A stretch of DNA of 64,000 nucleotides from Betaproteobacteria bacterium (GCA_947453725.1 CANGHH010000001.1:124001-188000), one strand, 5' to 3'. Shown: positions 10,921 to 22,881, numbered from the stretch's first letter. The notes: generated by a model from the letters alone, not told the origin. A program made the numbers and translations.

Positions 10921-10978
10921 AGGAAGGCCGCCCCCGTACTTGCACCAAGATCCCTCATTCAAGTGGGGGGTGCTTCCT
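10921..10978. repeat. Extended imperfect inverted repeat at enhancer distance
   Basis: Nested arms AGGAAG (10921-10926)/CTTCCT (10973-10978), GCACC (10942-10946)/GGTGC (10969-10973) and CCC/GGG surround a short loop. It is centred about 90 bases upstream of the sigma-54-like -12 element, where an activator of the NtrC type would bind. It could instead be an RNA structure in the argJ direction. Confidence 0.3.
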
Positions 10979-11091
10979 GAGGCGCCACGCGGAACGCGCT
11001 GGTATCGAAGGGCCTTTCGGCGAGTACTTTCCCGGACTGCGCGCTTCTAGAATCGAGCTCGCAGCGTTCAAAGGCCCAGTCCAGGTATTCC

Positions 11092-12321
11092 ATGCCCGTC
11101 AATCTTCCCGCTCTCGACCCGCAATCTCTGCGCCCCGTACCCGGCGTGCGCATCGGCACCGCCATGGCCGGCATCCGCAAGGCCAACCGGCGCGACCTGG
11201 TGGTGTTCGAACTCGCGGCCGGCACGGCCGTGGCCGGCGTGTTCACGCAGAACCGCTTCTGCGCCGCGCCGGTGCAGCTCTGCCGCGAACACTTGAACGC
11301 CGGCAGCGCCGTGCGCGCCATCGTCATCAACACCGGCAATGCCAACGCCGGCACTGGCGCCGACGGCCTCGCCCGTGCCCGCCGCACCTGTGGAGCCCTG
11401 GCCGGCCTGATGGCTGTGCAGCCCGCGCAAGTGCTGCCTTTTTCCACCGGCGTGATCATGGAAACGCTGCCCGTCGAGCGCATCGAAGCCGGCCTGCCTG
11501 CCGCGCTGCAAGACCTGCGCGCCGACGCCTGGGCCGATGCCGCCACCGGCATCATGACCACCGACACTTGCCCGAAGGCGGCGTCGCGCCAGCTGCAGAT
11601 CGGCGGCCGCACGGTGACGCTGACCGGCATTTCCAAAGGCGCCGGCATGATCCGCCCGAACATGGCGACGATGCTGGGCTTCATCGCCACCGACGCGGTC
11701 ATCGTGCCGGCCCTGCTGCAGCCGCTGCTGCAGGAAGCCGCCGACCTCAGCTTCAACCGCATCACCATCGACGGCGACACCTCGACCAACGATTCGCTGG
11801 TGCTGATGGCCACGCAGCAGGCCGGCCACCCGGCCATCACGGCACTCGATTCGGCCGAGGGGCTGACGTTGCGCGACGCGCTGGTGTCGCTGGCCCAGCA
11901 ACTGGCGCAGGCCATCGTGCGTGACGGCGAAGGCGCCACCAAGTTCATCACCGTCACCGTGCAGGGCGGACGCGACGAAGCCGAATGCAAGCTGGCGGCC
12001 TACGCCATCGCGCATTCGCCGCTGGTCAAGACCGCCTTCTTCGCCAGCGACCCCAACCTGGGCCGCATCCTGGCGGCCGTCGGCTACGCCGGCATGGCCG
12101 ACCTCGACCAGAGCCTGATCGACATGGACCTCGACGACGTGGCCGTCGTGCGGCAAGGCGGGCGCCTGCCCAGCTACCGCGAGGAAGACGGCCAGCGCGT
12201 GATGAAGCAGAGCGAGATCACCGTGCGCATCGGCCTGAACCGCGGCGCCGCCCAGACCACGGTCTGGACCTGCGACCTGTCGCACGACTACGTCAGCATC
12301 AACGCGGACTACCGCTCCTGA
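11092..12321 (+). CDS. argJ: Glutamate N-acetyltransferase / amino-acid acetyltransferase (ornithine acetyltransferase)
   Basis: 409 residues, the usual ArgJ length. The family markers are all present: the N-terminal GTAMAGIRK, the oxyanion segment [14 protein letters not shown], and the autocleavage site [16 protein letters not shown]. There the proenzyme cuts itself before Thr to make alpha and beta chains. The enzyme recycles the acetyl group from N-acetylornithine to glutamate in cytoplasmic arginine synthesis. The C-terminal substrate-binding end [11 protein letters not shown] is intact. The following MFS gene starts two bases after its stop. Confidence 0.96.
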   Translation: MPVNLPALDPQSLRPVPGVRIGTAMAGIRKANRRDLVVFELAAGTAVAGVFTQNRFCAAPVQLCREHLNAGSAVRAIVINTGNANAGTGADGLARARRTCGALAGLMAVQPAQVLPFSTGVIMETLPVERIEAGLPAALQDLRADAWADAATGIMTTDTCPKAASRQLQIGGRTVTLTGISKGAGMIRPNMATMLGFIATDAVIVPALLQPLLQEAADLSFNRITIDGDTSTNDSLVLMATQQAGHPAITALDSAEGLTLRDALVSLAQQLAQAIVRDGEGATKFITVTVQGGRDEAECKLAAYAIAHSPLVKTAFFASDPNLGRILAAVGYAGMADLDQSLIDMDLDDVAVVRQGGRLPSYREEDGQRVMKQSEITVRIGLNRGAAQTTVWTCDLSHDYVSINADYRS

Positions 12322-12323
12322 GC

Positions 12324-13619
12324 GTGCGGCCGAAGATCGCCGCCGGCGACCTGCTGCGCGATCCGGCCTACCTGAAGCTGTGGACCAGCATCCTCACCAG
12401 CAGCTTCGGCAACCAGGTGATGATGCTGGCGCTGCCGCTGACAGCGGCCGTGCTGCTGCAGGCCAGCCCGACGCAGATGGGCAGCCTGACGGCCATCGAG
12501 CTGCTGCCCTTCATGCTCTTCTCGCTGCCCGGCGGCGTCTGGCTCGACCGCGTGCGCAAGCTGCCGGTCTACGTGGTCGGCGAAACGCTGGCGGCCTTTG
12601 CGGCGGCCAGCGTGCCGCTGGCCTGGTGGATGGGCTGGCTGGGCATGGGCTGGCTCTACACGGTGGGCTTCATGCTCGGTCTGGTCCACACGGTCGCGGG
12701 CACCGCCGCGCAGATCGTGCTGACGCAGGTCGTGGCGCGCGAGCGCCTGGTCGAAGCCCACGCCAAGAACGCGCTGGCCACCTCGGGCGCTGAAGTCACC
12801 GGGCCGGGACTGGCCGGCGCGCTGATCAAGGTCTTCGGCGCGCCGCTGGCCCTGCTGGTCAACGCCGTGCTGCTGCTCGGCTCGGCGCTGATCCTGCGCG
12901 GCATCCAGATCCACGAACGCCGCGAGCCGCGCCCGCCCGGCCACTTCCTGCGCGACCTGCAGGTCGGCCTGCGCTTCGTCGTCGGCAACCGCCTGCTGCT
13001 GACTCTGGGCATCCTGATGGGCGTCTGGCAGATGTGCCACTACGCGGCGCTGACGGTGCAGATCCTGTTCGCGACGCGCACCCTGGGCCTGGGCGAACAC
13101 GCCATCGGCCTGTGCTACATGGGCATGGGTTTCGGCACCATCAGCGGCAGCGTGCTGGGCCGCCGCGTCAGCCACCGCATCGGCCCCGGGCCTTGCCTGG
13201 TCGTCGGCTACGCCATCAGCGGCGCCGGCTGGCTGCTGCTGGCCGTGGCGCCGGCCAACGCCTGGGGCGTGGCGGCTTTCGCAGCCATGCTGATGCTCTT
13301 CACCACCGGCGCGGTCTTCATCTTCATCAACTTCCTGGCGCTGCGCCAGGCGGTGACGCCCGAACCGCTGCTCGGCCGCATGACCAGCACCATGCGCTGG
13401 CTGACGCTGCTGGCCGCCGCACCCGGCGCGCTGTTCGGCGGCTGGCTCGGTGAACATCTCGGCCTGCGCGCCGCGCTGGGCTTTGCCGGTGGCGTGTCGG
13501 TGCTGCTGGTGATCGTCGCCTGGCAGCTGCCGCTGATCCGCAACCTGAAGCGCCTGCCCGAGCCCGAACGTGAATCGGAATGGCTGGGGCTCGAAGCCGA
13601 CGTGCGGCCGGTGGGCTGA
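12324..13619 (+). CDS. Major facilitator superfamily exporter (12 TM)
   Basis: 431 residues from a GTG two bases after the argJ stop; the long open frame upstream only overlaps argJ. About 12 membrane helices are visible, with the MFS loop-2-like motif GGVWLDRVRKLPV after helix 2 and a repeat-like GRRVSHRIG in the second half. The architecture resembles the MFS_3/EntS-type efflux group. The substrate cannot be deduced. Translational coupling to argJ suggests coexpression but not necessarily a role in arginine metabolism. Confidence 0.85.
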   Translation: MRPKIAAGDLLRDPAYLKLWTSILTSSFGNQVMMLALPLTAAVLLQASPTQMGSLTAIELLPFMLFSLPGGVWLDRVRKLPVYVVGETLAAFAAASVPLAWWMGWLGMGWLYTVGFMLGLVHTVAGTAAQIVLTQVVARERLVEAHAKNALATSGAEVTGPGLAGALIKVFGAPLALLVNAVLLLGSALILRGIQIHERREPRPPGHFLRDLQVGLRFVVGNRLLLTLGILMGVWQMCHYAALTVQILFATRTLGLGEHAIGLCYMGMGFGTISGSVLGRRVSHRIGPGPCLVVGYAISGAGWLLLAVAPANAWGVAAFAAMLMLFTTGAVFIFINFLALRQAVTPEPLLGRMTSTMRWLTLLAAAPGALFGGWLGEHLGLRAALGFAGGVSVLLVIVAWQLPLIRNLKRLPEPERESEWLGLEADVRPVG

Positions 13620-13646
13620 GGCCGGGCTGCCAGGCCCTTCGTGAGG

Positions 13647-13672
13647 CGTGCAGGTCCTTCCGGACCCGCACG
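13647..13672. terminator. Hairpin between convergent MFS and ugpQ genes
   Basis: CGTGC-A-GGTCC - TTCC - GGACC-C-GCACG forms a stem of ten pairs with one A/C mismatch, midway between the two convergent stops. It is plausible as a bidirectional terminator or 3' stabiliser. No long T-run accompanies it. Confidence 0.4.
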
Positions 13673-13679
13673 TCCACAC

Positions 13680-14437
13680 TCAGTCGTACAGGCCGACAGC
13701 GCCTGGCGAAAACCGGTCCACGGCGTCGGTGATGATGCCGTCGATGCCCAGGCTCAACAGCCGCTGCGCCTCGGCCGGGTCGTTGACCGTGTAGCACAGG
13801 CCGCGCAGGCCGGCGCCGTGCAGGCGCTCGATCAGCGCCGCGTCCATCAGCCGGTAGTTCGTCACCACGGCCACGCAGCCCAGCGCCTGGGCCATCTCCC
13901 ACCAGCCCGGCCACAGCGTGTCGAGCAGCAGCGCACGCGGAATCTGCGGCGCGGTCTCGCGCGCACCCTGCAGCGCTTCGGGGCGGAAGCTGCTGAACAG
14001 CAGCAGCGGCTCAGGGCTGTCCCACAGCTGCAGGCAGGCCCGGCCCACGGCGGCGCCGGTGGCTTGTTCCTGGCCGGGTGTGGGCTTGATCTCGATGTTC
14101 AGCGCGAAGCCGTTGCGCTGCACATAGCGCGCAATCAGCGCCAGGCTGGGGATGGGCTCGCCGGCGAAGCCGCGGCTGTGCCAGCCGCCAGCGTCGGTGC
14201 GCGACAGCTCGGCCCAGTCCTGCAGCCCGGCCACGCCGCGTGCCGGCGTCGTGCGGTCCAGCTGGCTGTCGTGCAGCAGGAAGGGCACGCCGTCGGCGCT
14301 GAGCTTGACGTCGCACTCGAAGGCGCGGTAACCGTGCGACGCACCGACGCGGAAGGCCGCCAGCGTGTTCTCGGGCGCCAGCTTGCCAGCGCCGCGGTGG
14401 GCGATCCACAGCGGCAGCGGCCAGGGCTCGTGCCGGC

Positions 14438-14441
<4 letters not shown>
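13680..14441 (-). CDS. ugpQ: Glycerophosphodiester phosphodiesterase
   Basis: 253 residues. The GDPD signature is complete: [13 protein letters not shown] near the N-terminus with the catalytic His-Arg, then [18 protein letters not shown] with the metal-binding Glu/Asp and second His. It hydrolyses deacylated phospholipid diesters to glycerol-3-phosphate plus alcohol. No signal peptide is seen, so it acts in the cytoplasm on substrates brought in by UgpBAEC. Its ATG overlaps the ugpC stop (ATGA), making it the last gene of the ugp operon. Confidence 0.93.
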
Positions 14442-15499
<1,058 letters not shown>

Positions 15500-15521
15500 C
15501 TTGGCGCCCCTGTCGTCTGCT

Positions 15522-16373
15522 TCATTTCTCTGTGTCCACGAGGCCCTTGACGAACCACTTCTGCATCAGCATCACGACCAGCGCGGGCGGCAGCATCGCC
15601 AGCATCGCGGTGGCCATCACCAGGTTCCATTGCTGGGCCGCGTCACCGCCGGAAATCATCCGCTTGATGCCGATGACCACCGGGTACATGTCCTCGTTGG
15701 TCGTCACCAGCAGCGGCCACAGGTACTGGTTCCAGCCGTAGATGAACTGGATCACGAACAGCGCCGCGATGCTGGTCGACGACAGCGGCACCAGGATGTC
15801 CTTGAAGAAGCGCATCGGCCCGGCGCCGTCGACGCGCGCGGCTTCGACCAGTTCGTCGGGCACGGTCATGAAGAACTGGCGGAACAGGAAGGTGGCGGTG
15901 GCCGAGGCGATCAGCGGCACCGTCAGGCCCGCGTAGCTGTTCAGCAGGTGCAGGTCGGCGACCACCTTGTAGGTCGGGAAGATGCGCACTTCCACCGGCA
16001 GCATCAGCGTGACGAAGATGGCCCAGAAGAAGAACATCCGGAAGCGGAAACGGAAGTAGACGAGGGCGAAGGCCGACAACAGGCTGATCGCGATCTTGCC
16101 GCCGCTGATGACCAGCGCCGACACCAGGCTGACCCACATCATCCGGCCCACCGGCGCGCTCGAACCCGGGCCGTGGCCGGTGCCGCTGAGCACCGCCGTG
16201 TAGTTGCGCCAGAACTCGGCCCCGGGCAGCAGCGGCATCGGCACCTGCACGATGGCCTGCGCGGTGTGCGTCGAGGCGATGAAGGTGATGTAGACCGGCA
16301 GCGCCACGCACAGCACGCCGGCGATCAGCACGGCGTGCGACAGCAGCGTCAGCCAGCGGCGGTTTTCAACCAT
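15522..16373 (-). CDS. ugpE: Glycerol-3-phosphate ABC transporter permease UgpE
   Basis: 283 residues with six membrane helices. The family EAA loop ([21 protein letters not shown], near residue 195) docks the ATPase. The segment [11 protein letters not shown] before the last helices is typical of MalG/UgpE permeases. It pairs with UgpA to form the inner-membrane channel. It follows ugpA by 12 bases. Confidence 0.93.
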   Translation of the reverse strand: MVENRRWLTLLSHAVLIAGVLCVALPVYITFIASTHTAQAIVQVPMPLLPGAEFWRNYTAVLSGTGHGPGSSAPVGRMMWVSLVSALVISGGKIAISLLSAFALVYFRFRFRMFFFWAIFVTLMLPVEVRIFPTYKVVADLHLLNSYAGLTVPLIASATATFLFRQFFMTVPDELVEAARVDGAGPMRFFKDILVPLSSTSIAALFVIQFIYGWNQYLWPLLVTTNEDMYPVVIGIKRMISGGDAAQQWNLVMATAMLAMLPPALVVMLMQKWFVKGLVDTEK

Positions 16374-16385
16374 GACGGCCCGCCA

Positions 16386-17273
16386 TCAGTAGTTCACCTG
16401 CTTCTCGACGAAGCGAAACTGCAGCACGGTGAGGCCGACCACGATGACCATCAGCACCACGCTCTGCGCCGCCGAGCCGCCGAGGTCCAGCGCCTTGAAG
16501 CCGTCGTAATAGACCTTGTAGACCAGCACCGAGGTCTCCTTGCCCGGGCCGCCTTCGGTGGCTGCGTCGATGATGCCGAAGGTGTCGAAGAAGGCGTAGA
16601 CCATGTTGATCACCAACAGGAAGAAGGTCGTCGGCGACAGCAGCGGGAAGACGATGGTCCAGAAGCGCCGCCAGGGTTTCGCGCCGTCGATGGCGGCGGC
16701 TTCCAGCAGCGACTTCGGGATCGACTGCAGCCCGGCCAGGAAGAACAGGAAGTTGTAGGAGATCTGCTTCCAGACGGCGGCCATCACGATCAGCGCCATC
16801 GCATGGTTGCCGTTCAGCAGGTGGTTCCATTCGAAGCCGGCCTTGCGCAGCGCGTGGGACACCACGCCGATGCTGGGCGCGAACATGAACAGCCACAGCA
16901 CGCCGGCCACCGCCGGCGCCACGGCGTAAGGCCAGATCAGCAGCGTCTTGTAGGCCAGCGCGCCCTTCACGACGCGGTCGGCCATCACCGCCAGCAGCAG
17001 CGAGATGGCCAGCCCGAACACCGCCACCAGCACCGAGAAAACGGCCGTGGTCTTGAACGAAGCGAGGTAGCTGGGGTCGGCGAACAGGGCCCTGAAGTTC
17101 TCGAGGCCGACCCATTCGGTGCTGGTGCCGAAGGCGTCCTGCTGCTGCAGCGACTGCAGCAGCGTTTCCCAGGCCGGCCAGAAGAAGAACACGCCGATGA
17201 TCGCCACCTGGGGGGCCATCAGCACCCAGGGCAGCCAGGCCGAGCGGAAGACGACGCGCTTCTCAGTGGCCAT
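16386..17273 (-). CDS. ugpA: Glycerol-3-phosphate ABC transporter permease UgpA
   Basis: 295 residues, six membrane helices, MalF/UgpA family. The opening [19 protein letters not shown] is typical of UgpA, and the EAA loop [16 protein letters not shown] lies near residue 200. It is separated from ugpB by 84 bases that carry two stable stem-loops, a layout that usually lets the binding protein be made in excess over the membrane subunits. Confidence 0.93.
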   Translation of the reverse strand: MATEKRVVFRSAWLPWVLMAPQVAIIGVFFFWPAWETLLQSLQQQDAFGTSTEWVGLENFRALFADPSYLASFKTTAVFSVLVAVFGLAISLLLAVMADRVVKGALAYKTLLIWPYAVAPAVAGVLWLFMFAPSIGVVSHALRKAGFEWNHLLNGNHAMALIVMAAVWKQISYNFLFFLAGLQSIPKSLLEAAAIDGAKPWRRFWTIVFPLLSPTTFFLLVINMVYAFFDTFGIIDAATEGGPGKETSVLVYKVYYDGFKALDLGGSAAQSVVLMVIVVGLTVLQFRFVEKQVNY

Positions 17274-17290
17274 GATCGATAAGCTCAGTC

Positions 17291-17345
17291 GGCTGCGAGA
17301 CGCAGCCGCCGTTCGCCAGGCATTCGTCAGTCCGCAGGGACTGAC
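17291..17345. promoter_or_regulatory. Tandem perfect stem-loops in the ugpB-ugpA gap
   Basis: Two perfect hairpins lie in the 84-base gap: GGCTGCG - AGA - CGCAGCC (17291-17307) and GTCAGTCC - GCAG - GGACTGAC (17326-17345). They are internal to the operon, directly after the ugpB stop. By analogy with binding-protein operons such as malE-malF they probably block 3' decay of ugpB mRNA or partly terminate. Confidence 0.5.
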
Positions 17346-17357
17346 TCATGTCCGGGC

Positions 17358-18683
17358 TCACCCCTTGTTGGTTTTTTGGAACTTCTCCAACTGCTCGTTG
17401 CCGCGCTTCACGGCTTCATCCAGCCCTTCCTTGGCGGTTTTCTTCCCGCCCCAGACCTGTTCCAGCTCCTCGTCGACGATGGTGCGGATCTGCACGAAGT
17501 TGCCCAGGCGGATGCCGCGCGTCTTGTCGGTGGCCTTGCGGATCATCTGGTTGGGCGCCACGTCGGTGCCCGGGAACTTCTTGTAGAAGCCGCTGTTGTC
17601 GGTCAGCTTGAAGGCTGCCGTGGTGATCGGCAGGTAGCCGGTGCGCTGGTGGCTGGCGGCCTGCACCTCGGGGCTGCTGAGGTAGTTGAAGAAGGCGGCC
17701 ACGCCCTTGTATTCGGCCGGCTTGTGGCCCGCCATCACCCACAGGCTGGCGCCGCCGATGACGGTGTTCTGTGGCGCGCCGGGCACGTCGGGGTAGTAGG
17801 GCAGGGGCGCCATGCCGTAGGCGAACTTGGCATTCGCCTTGACGCTGCCGTACAGGCCCGAACTGCCGGTGTACATCGCGCACTCGCCGCTGGGGAAAGT
17901 GGCGTCCGGCGTGTTGTTGCGGCCCTTGTAGACGAAGAGGCCGCTCTTGGCCATGTTGGCCAGGTTCTCGATGTGGCGCACGTGCAGCGGCGTGTTGAAG
18001 GCCAGCCGCGTGTCCAGGCCGCCGAAGCCGTTGCGCTTGGTCGCGAATTCGACGTTGTGCCAGGCGCTGAAGCTTTCCAGCTGGGTCCAGCTCTGCCAGC
18101 CGGTGGTGAAGGGGCACTTGTGGCCGCTGGCCTTCAGCTTGGCCGCGGCCAGCGCCACTTCGGGCCAGGTGCTGGGCGCCTTCTCGGGGTCGATGCCGGC
18201 GGCCTTGAAGGCGTCCTTGTTGTAATAGAAGATCGTCGTGCTGCTGTTGAAGGGCATGCTCAGCATCTGGCCGTTCGGCGCCGTGTAGTAGCCGGCCACC
18301 GCACTGACATAGGCCGTCGGGTCGAAGGGCAGGCCCGATTCCTTCATCACCTCGCCGACCGGCTTGATCGCGCCCTTGCTGGCCATCATCGTCGCGGTGC
18401 CGACCTCGAAGACCTGCAGCACCGCCGGGCTGGTGCCCGAGCGGAACGCGGCGATGGCCGCGGTCATCGATTCCGGGTAGCTGCCCTTGTAGGTCGGCAC
18501 GATCTTGTAGTCGGTCTGGCTGGCGTTGAAGTTCTTCGCCAGGTCGCCGACCCATTCACCCAGAGCGCCGCTCATCGAGTGCCACCATTGCACTTCGACT
18601 TCGGCGTGGGCGGCGGTGGGGCAGGCGGCCAGCGCCAGGGCGGCGGCCGAAGCCAGGATGTGCAAGCGGGTGGACAGTTTCAT
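17358..18683 (-). CDS. ugpB: Glycerol-3-phosphate/glycerophosphodiester-binding protein UgpB
   Basis: 441 residues from the ATG at 18683; an earlier in-frame start at 18728 would place extra residues before the signal peptide. Signal peptide MKLSTRLHILASAAALALA to about residue 27, then the extracellular-solute-binding family 1 fold opening EVEVQWWHSMSGALG, characteristic of UgpB. It captures glycerol-3-phosphate or its diesters in the periplasm and hands them to UgpAE. It is the first gene of ugpBAECQ. Confidence 0.94.
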   Translation of the reverse strand: MKLSTRLHILASAAALALAACPTAAHAEVEVQWWHSMSGALGEWVGDLAKNFNASQTDYKIVPTYKGSYPESMTAAIAAFRSGTSPAVLQVFEVGTATMMASKGAIKPVGEVMKESGLPFDPTAYVSAVAGYYTAPNGQMLSMPFNSSTTIFYYNKDAFKAAGIDPEKAPSTWPEVALAAAKLKASGHKCPFTTGWQSWTQLESFSAWHNVEFATKRNGFGGLDTRLAFNTPLHVRHIENLANMAKSGLFVYKGRNNTPDATFPSGECAMYTGSSGLYGSVKANAKFAYGMAPLPYYPDVPGAPQNTVIGGASLWVMAGHKPAEYKGVAAFFNYLSSPEVQAASHQRTGYLPITTAAFKLTDNSGFYKKFPGTDVAPNQMIRKATDKTRGIRLGNFVQIRTIVDEELEQVWGGKKTAKEGLDEAVKRGNEQLEKFQKTNKG

Positions 18684-18871
18684 CGGGGGGGTCTCCGTGG
18701 GCCTTTGTCGAGGCCGTTCGCAAGGCAATCAGGGGCCAACAGGACGAGTCTGGCCGGCCTTTGTGACAATCGGGGTTCTGTCATGGATGGCGCCGGCGCG
18801 GCAACGGGGGTATACCCGCCGGCGGGGCCAGCCCGCCATTGTCACCTTCGTCCGAGCGCCACCTGCCAGCC

Positions 18872-21800
18872 ATGAATGCACCGTTGCCGATCACCGCACC
18901 CCTGATGGCCGCCGTTGCGCCGCCGGACAGCGCCAAGCGCCTGCGCGAAATTCCCTACAACTACACCTCGTTCAGCGACCGCGAGATCGTCATCCGCCTG
19001 CTGGGCGAGCGGGCCTGGGAGATCCTCAGCCTGCTGCGCCAGGAACGCCAGACCGGTCGCAGCGCGCGCATGCTCTACGAGGTGCTGGGCGACATCTGGG
19101 TGGTCCAGCGCAACCCCTACCTGGAAGACGACCTGCTCGACAACCCCAAGCGGCGGCAGATGCTGATCACCGCGCTGCAGCACCGGCTGGCCGAGGTCAG
19201 CAAGCGACGCAACGCGGCCGAAGACGCGCAGCGCGACGCCCTGGTCGGCGAATTGCTGGCGGCGGCCAGCGCCGCCGTCGAGGCTTTCGCCGCGCGCTTC
19301 CGCGCCGTCTGGGACTTGCGCAAGGCCGCGCGCCGCGTGCTCGGCCGCCACACCGCGGCCGACAACCTCAAGTTCGACGGCCTGAGCCGCGTCAGCCACG
19401 TCACCGACGCCACCGACTGGCGCGTCGAATACCCCTTCGTCGTGCTGACCCCCGACAGCGAGGCCGAGATGGCCGCGCTGGTGGCCGGCTGCATCGAACT
19501 CGGCCTGACCATCGTCCCGCGCGGCGGCGGCACTGGCTACACCGGCGGTGTCGTGCCGCTGACCTGGAAGAGCGCGGTCATCAACACCGAGAAGCTCGAG
19601 GCGATGGGCGCGGTCGAGATGCGGCTGCTGCCGGGCCTGAGCCAGCCGGTGGCCACCATCACCAGCGAAGCCGGCGTCGTCACCCAGCGCGTCACCGACG
19701 CGGCCGAGAAGGCCGGCTTCGTCTTCGCGGTCGACCCGACCTCGGCCGAAGCCAGTTGCATCGGCGGCAACATCGCGATGAACGCCGGCGGCAAGAAGGC
19801 CGTGCTGTGGGGCACCGCGCTGGACAACCTGGCTTCGTGGCGCATGGTCACGCCCGACGCCAAGTGGCTGGAAGTCACGCGGCTGGACCACAACCTGGGC
19901 AAGATCCACGACGTGGCGGTGGCCCGCTTCGAGCTGAAGTATTTCGACGCCAGCGGCAAGAAGCTGGAACGCACCGAACAGCTCGACATCCCCGGCCGCG
20001 TCTTCCGCAAGGAAGGCCTGGGCAAGGACGTCACCGACAAGTTCCTGGCCGGTCTGCCGGGCGTCCAGAAGGAAGGCTGCGACGGCCTGATCACCAGTGC
20101 GCGCTGGGTGCTGCACCGCATGCCGGCGCACATGCGCACGGTCTGCCTGGAATTCTTCGGCAACCCGAAGGACGCGGTGCCCAGCATCGTCGAGATCAAG
20201 GACTACCTGTTCGGTCTGAAAGAGCAGGGTGTGCTGCTGGCCGGCCTGGAACACCTGGACGACCGCTACCTGCGCGCCGTCGGCTACGCCACCAAGAGCA
20301 AGCGGGCGATGTCGACCCTCGGCGGTTCATCGGGACAAGGCCTGCCCAAGATGGTGCTGCTCGGCGACATCGTCGGCGACGACGAGAACGCCGTCGCGCG
20401 CGCCACCAGCGAGGTCGTGCGCATCGCCAATTCGCGCGGTGGCGAAGGCTTCATCGCGGTCAGTGCCGACGCGCGCAAGAAGTTCTGGCTCGACCGCAAG
20501 CGCACCGCGGCCATCGCCAAGCACACCAATGCCTTCAAGGTGAACGAGGACGTCGTGATCCCGTTGCCGCGGATGGGCGAGTACACCGAAGGCATCGAGC
20601 GCATCAACGTCGAACTCAGCCTGCGCAACAAGCTGGAACTGGTCGACGCGCTGCAGGCCTTCTTCGAGAAGGGCCAGCTGCCGCTGGGCAAGAGCGACGA
20701 CGCCGGAGACATCCCCAGCGCCGAACTGCTGGAAGACCGCGTGCAGCAGGCGCTGGCCCTGCTGGCCGAGGTGCGCGCGCAGTGGCAGCACTGGCTGACG
20801 AACCTCGACGTGGTGCAGGCCGGTGCCTCGGGAACCAACGACGGCAGCGGCGAAACCTGCTTCGCGATGCTGCAGGACTGGCGCTGGCGCGCGTCGTGGA
20901 AGACGCAGATCCTGAAGCCGCTGCAAGGCCTGTTCGCCGGCGCCGCTTTCGCGCCGCTGCTGGCCGAATGCAAGCGCATCCACCAGGGCGTGCTGCGCGG
21001 CCGCGTCTGGGCGGCGCTGCACATGCACGCCGGCGACGGCAATGTGCACACCAACATCCCCGTCAACAGCGACAACTACGCGATGCTGCAGACGGCCCAC
21101 GAAGCCGTGTCGCGGATCATGGTGCTGGCCCGCCAGCTCGGCGGCGTCATCAGTGGCGAGCACGGCATCGGCATCACCAAGCTGGAATTCGTCACCGACG
21201 AGGAACTGCAGGCCTTCGCCGACTACAAGCAGCGCATCGACCCCGAAGGCCGCTTCAACAAGGGCAAGCTGCTGCGCGGCGCCGCCAGCGACAGCCGCGC
21301 GGCCGACCTCAGCGCGGCCTACACGCCCAGCTTCGGCCTGATGGGGCACGAGTCGCTGATCATGCAGCAGAGCGACATCGGCGCCATCAGCACCAGCATC
21401 AAGGACTGCCTGCGCTGCGGCAAGTGCAAGCCGGTCTGCGCCACCCACGTGCCGCGCGCCAACCTGCTGTACAGCCCGCGCAACAAGATCCTGGCCACCT
21501 CGCTGCTGGTCGAGGCCTTCCTCTACGAAGAACAGACGCGGCGCGGCATCAGCGTCAAGCATTGGGAAGACTTCGAGGACGTCGCCGACCACTGCACCGT
21601 CTGCCACAAGTGCGAGAGCCCTTGCCCGGTCAACATCGACTTCGGCGATGTCACGATGGCCATGCGCAACCTGCTGCGCAAGATGGGCAAGAAGAGCTTC
21701 CGCCCGGGCAACGCGGCGGCCATGCTGTTCCTCAACGCCACCAGCCCGCAGACCATCAAGCTGATGCGGCTGGGCATGGTCGACATCGGCTTCAAGGTGC

Positions 21801-22843
21801 AGCGCTTCCTGAACGGCCTGCTGAAGCCGGCGGCGCGCCAGCAGACCGGCAGCCCGCCGGCCACGCTGGGCCGCGCGCCGATCAAGGAACAGGTCATCCA
21901 CTTCATCAACAAGAAGATGCCCGGCGGCCTGCCCAAGAAGACCGCGCGCGCGCTGCTCGACATCGAGGACAAGGACTACGTCCCGATCATCCGCAACCCG
22001 GCGCGCACCACCGCCGACACCGAAGCCGTCTTCTACTTCCCGGGCTGCGGTTCCGAGCGCCTGTTCAGCCAGGTCGGCCTGGCCACCCAGGCCATGCTGT
22101 GGCAGGCCGGCGTGCAGACCGTGTTGCCGCCGGGCTACCTGTGCTGCGGCTACCCGCAGCGCGGCAGCGGCCAGGCCGACAAGGCCGAGAAGATCATCAC
22201 CGACAACCGGGTGCTCTTCCACCGCGTCGCCAACACGCTGAACTACCTGGACATCAAGACCGTGGTGGTGTCTTGCGGCACCTGCTACGACCAGCTGCAG
22301 GGCTACCGCTTCGAGGACATCTTCCCCGGCTGCCGCATCGTCGACATCCACGAATACCTGCTCGAGAAAGGCATCCAGCTCGACGCCACGCACACCGCCG
22401 GCTACCTGTACCACGACCCCTGCCACAGCCCGATGAAGCTGCAGGAGCCGATGAAGACCGTCAAGGCCCTGGTCGGCCCGAACGTGCTGAAGAACGAACG
22501 CTGCTGCGGCGAAAGCGGCACGCTGGGCGTGACGCGGCCCGACATCAGCACCCAGGTGCGCTTCCGCAAGGAAGAGGAGATCCGCTCGGGCGAAGCCGCA
22601 CTGCGCCAGCTGATGGCGGCCACGCCCGACCTGAGCGCGGCGGCGCAGGCCAACGTCAAGATCCTGACCAGCTGCCCCAGTTGCCTGCAGGGCCTCAAGC
22701 GCTACGAGGACGACCTGAACAGCGGCCTGCTGGAAGCCGATTACATCGTGGTCGAGATGGCGCGCGTGATGCTGGGCGAGAACTGGCTGCCCGACTACGT
22801 GGCGCGGGCCAATGCCGGCGGCATCGAAAGGGTGCTGGTCTGA
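18872..22843 (+). CDS. FAD-linked D-lactate/glycolate dehydrogenase-like fusion with Fe-S and CCG domains (DUF3683)
   Basis: 1323 residues from the ATG at 18872; a TTG at 18839 is in frame but less likely. Order: DUF3683-type N-terminal domain (about 15-130, [17 protein letters not shown]); FAD-binding type 4 domain ([11 protein letters not shown] near 216); FAD-oxidase C-terminal domain with the substrate/metal His segments [12 protein letters not shown] and GEHGIG; two 4Fe-4S motifs ([11 protein letters not shown] near 846, [11 protein letters not shown] near 908); and two CCG domains ([10 protein letters not shown] near 1091, CCGESGTLG near 1211). It thus joins in one chain what GlcD-GlcF-type enzymes split. 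It probably oxidises a 2-hydroxy acid and feeds electrons to quinone at the membrane. The exact substrate is unknown. Confidence 0.9.
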   Translation: MNAPLPITAPLMAAVAPPDSAKRLREIPYNYTSFSDREIVIRLLGERAWEILSLLRQERQTGRSARMLYEVLGDIWVVQRNPYLEDDLLDNPKRRQMLITALQHRLAEVSKRRNAAEDAQRDALVGELLAAASAAVEAFAARFRAVWDLRKAARRVLGRHTAADNLKFDGLSRVSHVTDATDWRVEYPFVVLTPDSEAEMAALVAGCIELGLTIVPRGGGTGYTGGVVPLTWKSAVINTEKLEAMGAVEMRLLPGLSQPVATITSEAGVVTQRVTDAAEKAGFVFAVDPTSAEASCIGGNIAMNAGGKKAVLWGTALDNLASWRMVTPDAKWLEVTRLDHNLGKIHDVAVARFELKYFDASGKKLERTEQLDIPGRVFRKEGLGKDVTDKFLAGLPGVQKEGCDGLITSARWVLHRMPAHMRTVCLEFFGNPKDAVPSIVEIKDYLFGLKEQGVLLAGLEHLDDRYLRAVGYATKSKRAMSTLGGSSGQGLPKMVLLGDIVGDDENAVARATSEVVRIANSRGGEGFIAVSADARKKFWLDRKRTAAIAKHTNAFKVNEDVVIPLPRMGEYTEGIERINVELSLRNKLELVDALQAFFEKGQLPLGKSDDAGDIPSAELLEDRVQQALALLAEVRAQWQHWLTNLDVVQAGASGTNDGSGETCFAMLQDWRWRASWKTQILKPLQGLFAGAAFAPLLAECKRIHQGVLRGRVWAALHMHAGDGNVHTNIPVNSDNYAMLQTAHEAVSRIMVLARQLGGVISGEHGIGITKLEFVTDEELQAFADYKQRIDPEGRFNKGKLLRGAASDSRAADLSAAYTPSFGLMGHESLIMQQSDIGAISTSIKDCLRCGKCKPVCATHVPRANLLYSPRNKILATSLLVEAFLYEEQTRRGISVKHWEDFEDVADHCTVCHKCESPCPVNIDFGDVTMAMRNLLRKMGKKSFRPGNAAAMLFLNATSPQTIKLMRLGMVDIGFKVQRFLNGLLKPAARQQTGSPPATLGRAPIKEQVIHFINKKMPGGLPKKTARALLDIEDKDYVPIIRNPARTTADTEAVFYFPGCGSERLFSQVGLATQAMLWQAGVQTVLPPGYLCCGYPQRGSGQADKAEKIITDNRVLFHRVANTLNYLDIKTVVVSCGTCYDQLQGYRFEDIFPGCRIVDIHEYLLEKGIQLDATHTAGYLYHDPCHSPMKLQEPMKTVKALVGPNVLKNERCCGESGTLGVTRPDISTQVRFRKEEEIRSGEAALRQLMAATPDLSAAAQANVKILTSCPSCLQGLKRYEDDLNSGLLEADYIVVEMARVMLGENWLPDYVARANAGGIERVLV

Positions 22844-22851
22844 TCGGCTGC

Positions 22852-22881
22852 CCAGGCACAGCGGCGGAAAAGCCGCCCTGG
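22852..22881 (+). terminator. Hairpin after the flavin dehydrogenase gene
   Basis: CCAGG (22852-22856) pairs with CCTGG, and inside it GGCGG - AAAAG - CCGCC forms a tight inner stem. It begins eight bases after the stop. There is no T-run, so termination is only plausible. Confidence 0.35.

Larger units (their letters stand above)
10774..11091. other. 318-base divergent intergenic region with regulatory signals
   Basis: No gene is seen here. It separates the leftward PEP-CTERM gene from rightward argJ. It holds a sigma-54-like promoter facing left (10858-10874), an imperfect extended inverted repeat (10921-10978), and a TAGAAT -10-like box (11048-11053) facing argJ. Confidence 0.6.

Noticed and set aside
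18761..18784. Possible Pho box upstream of ugpB (CTGTCAT at 18778-18784)
   Set aside because: One half-site is perfect but it lies on the opposite strand, and the second half 11 bases away matches poorly in either orientation. PhoB control of ugp is likely from known biology but not shown here.
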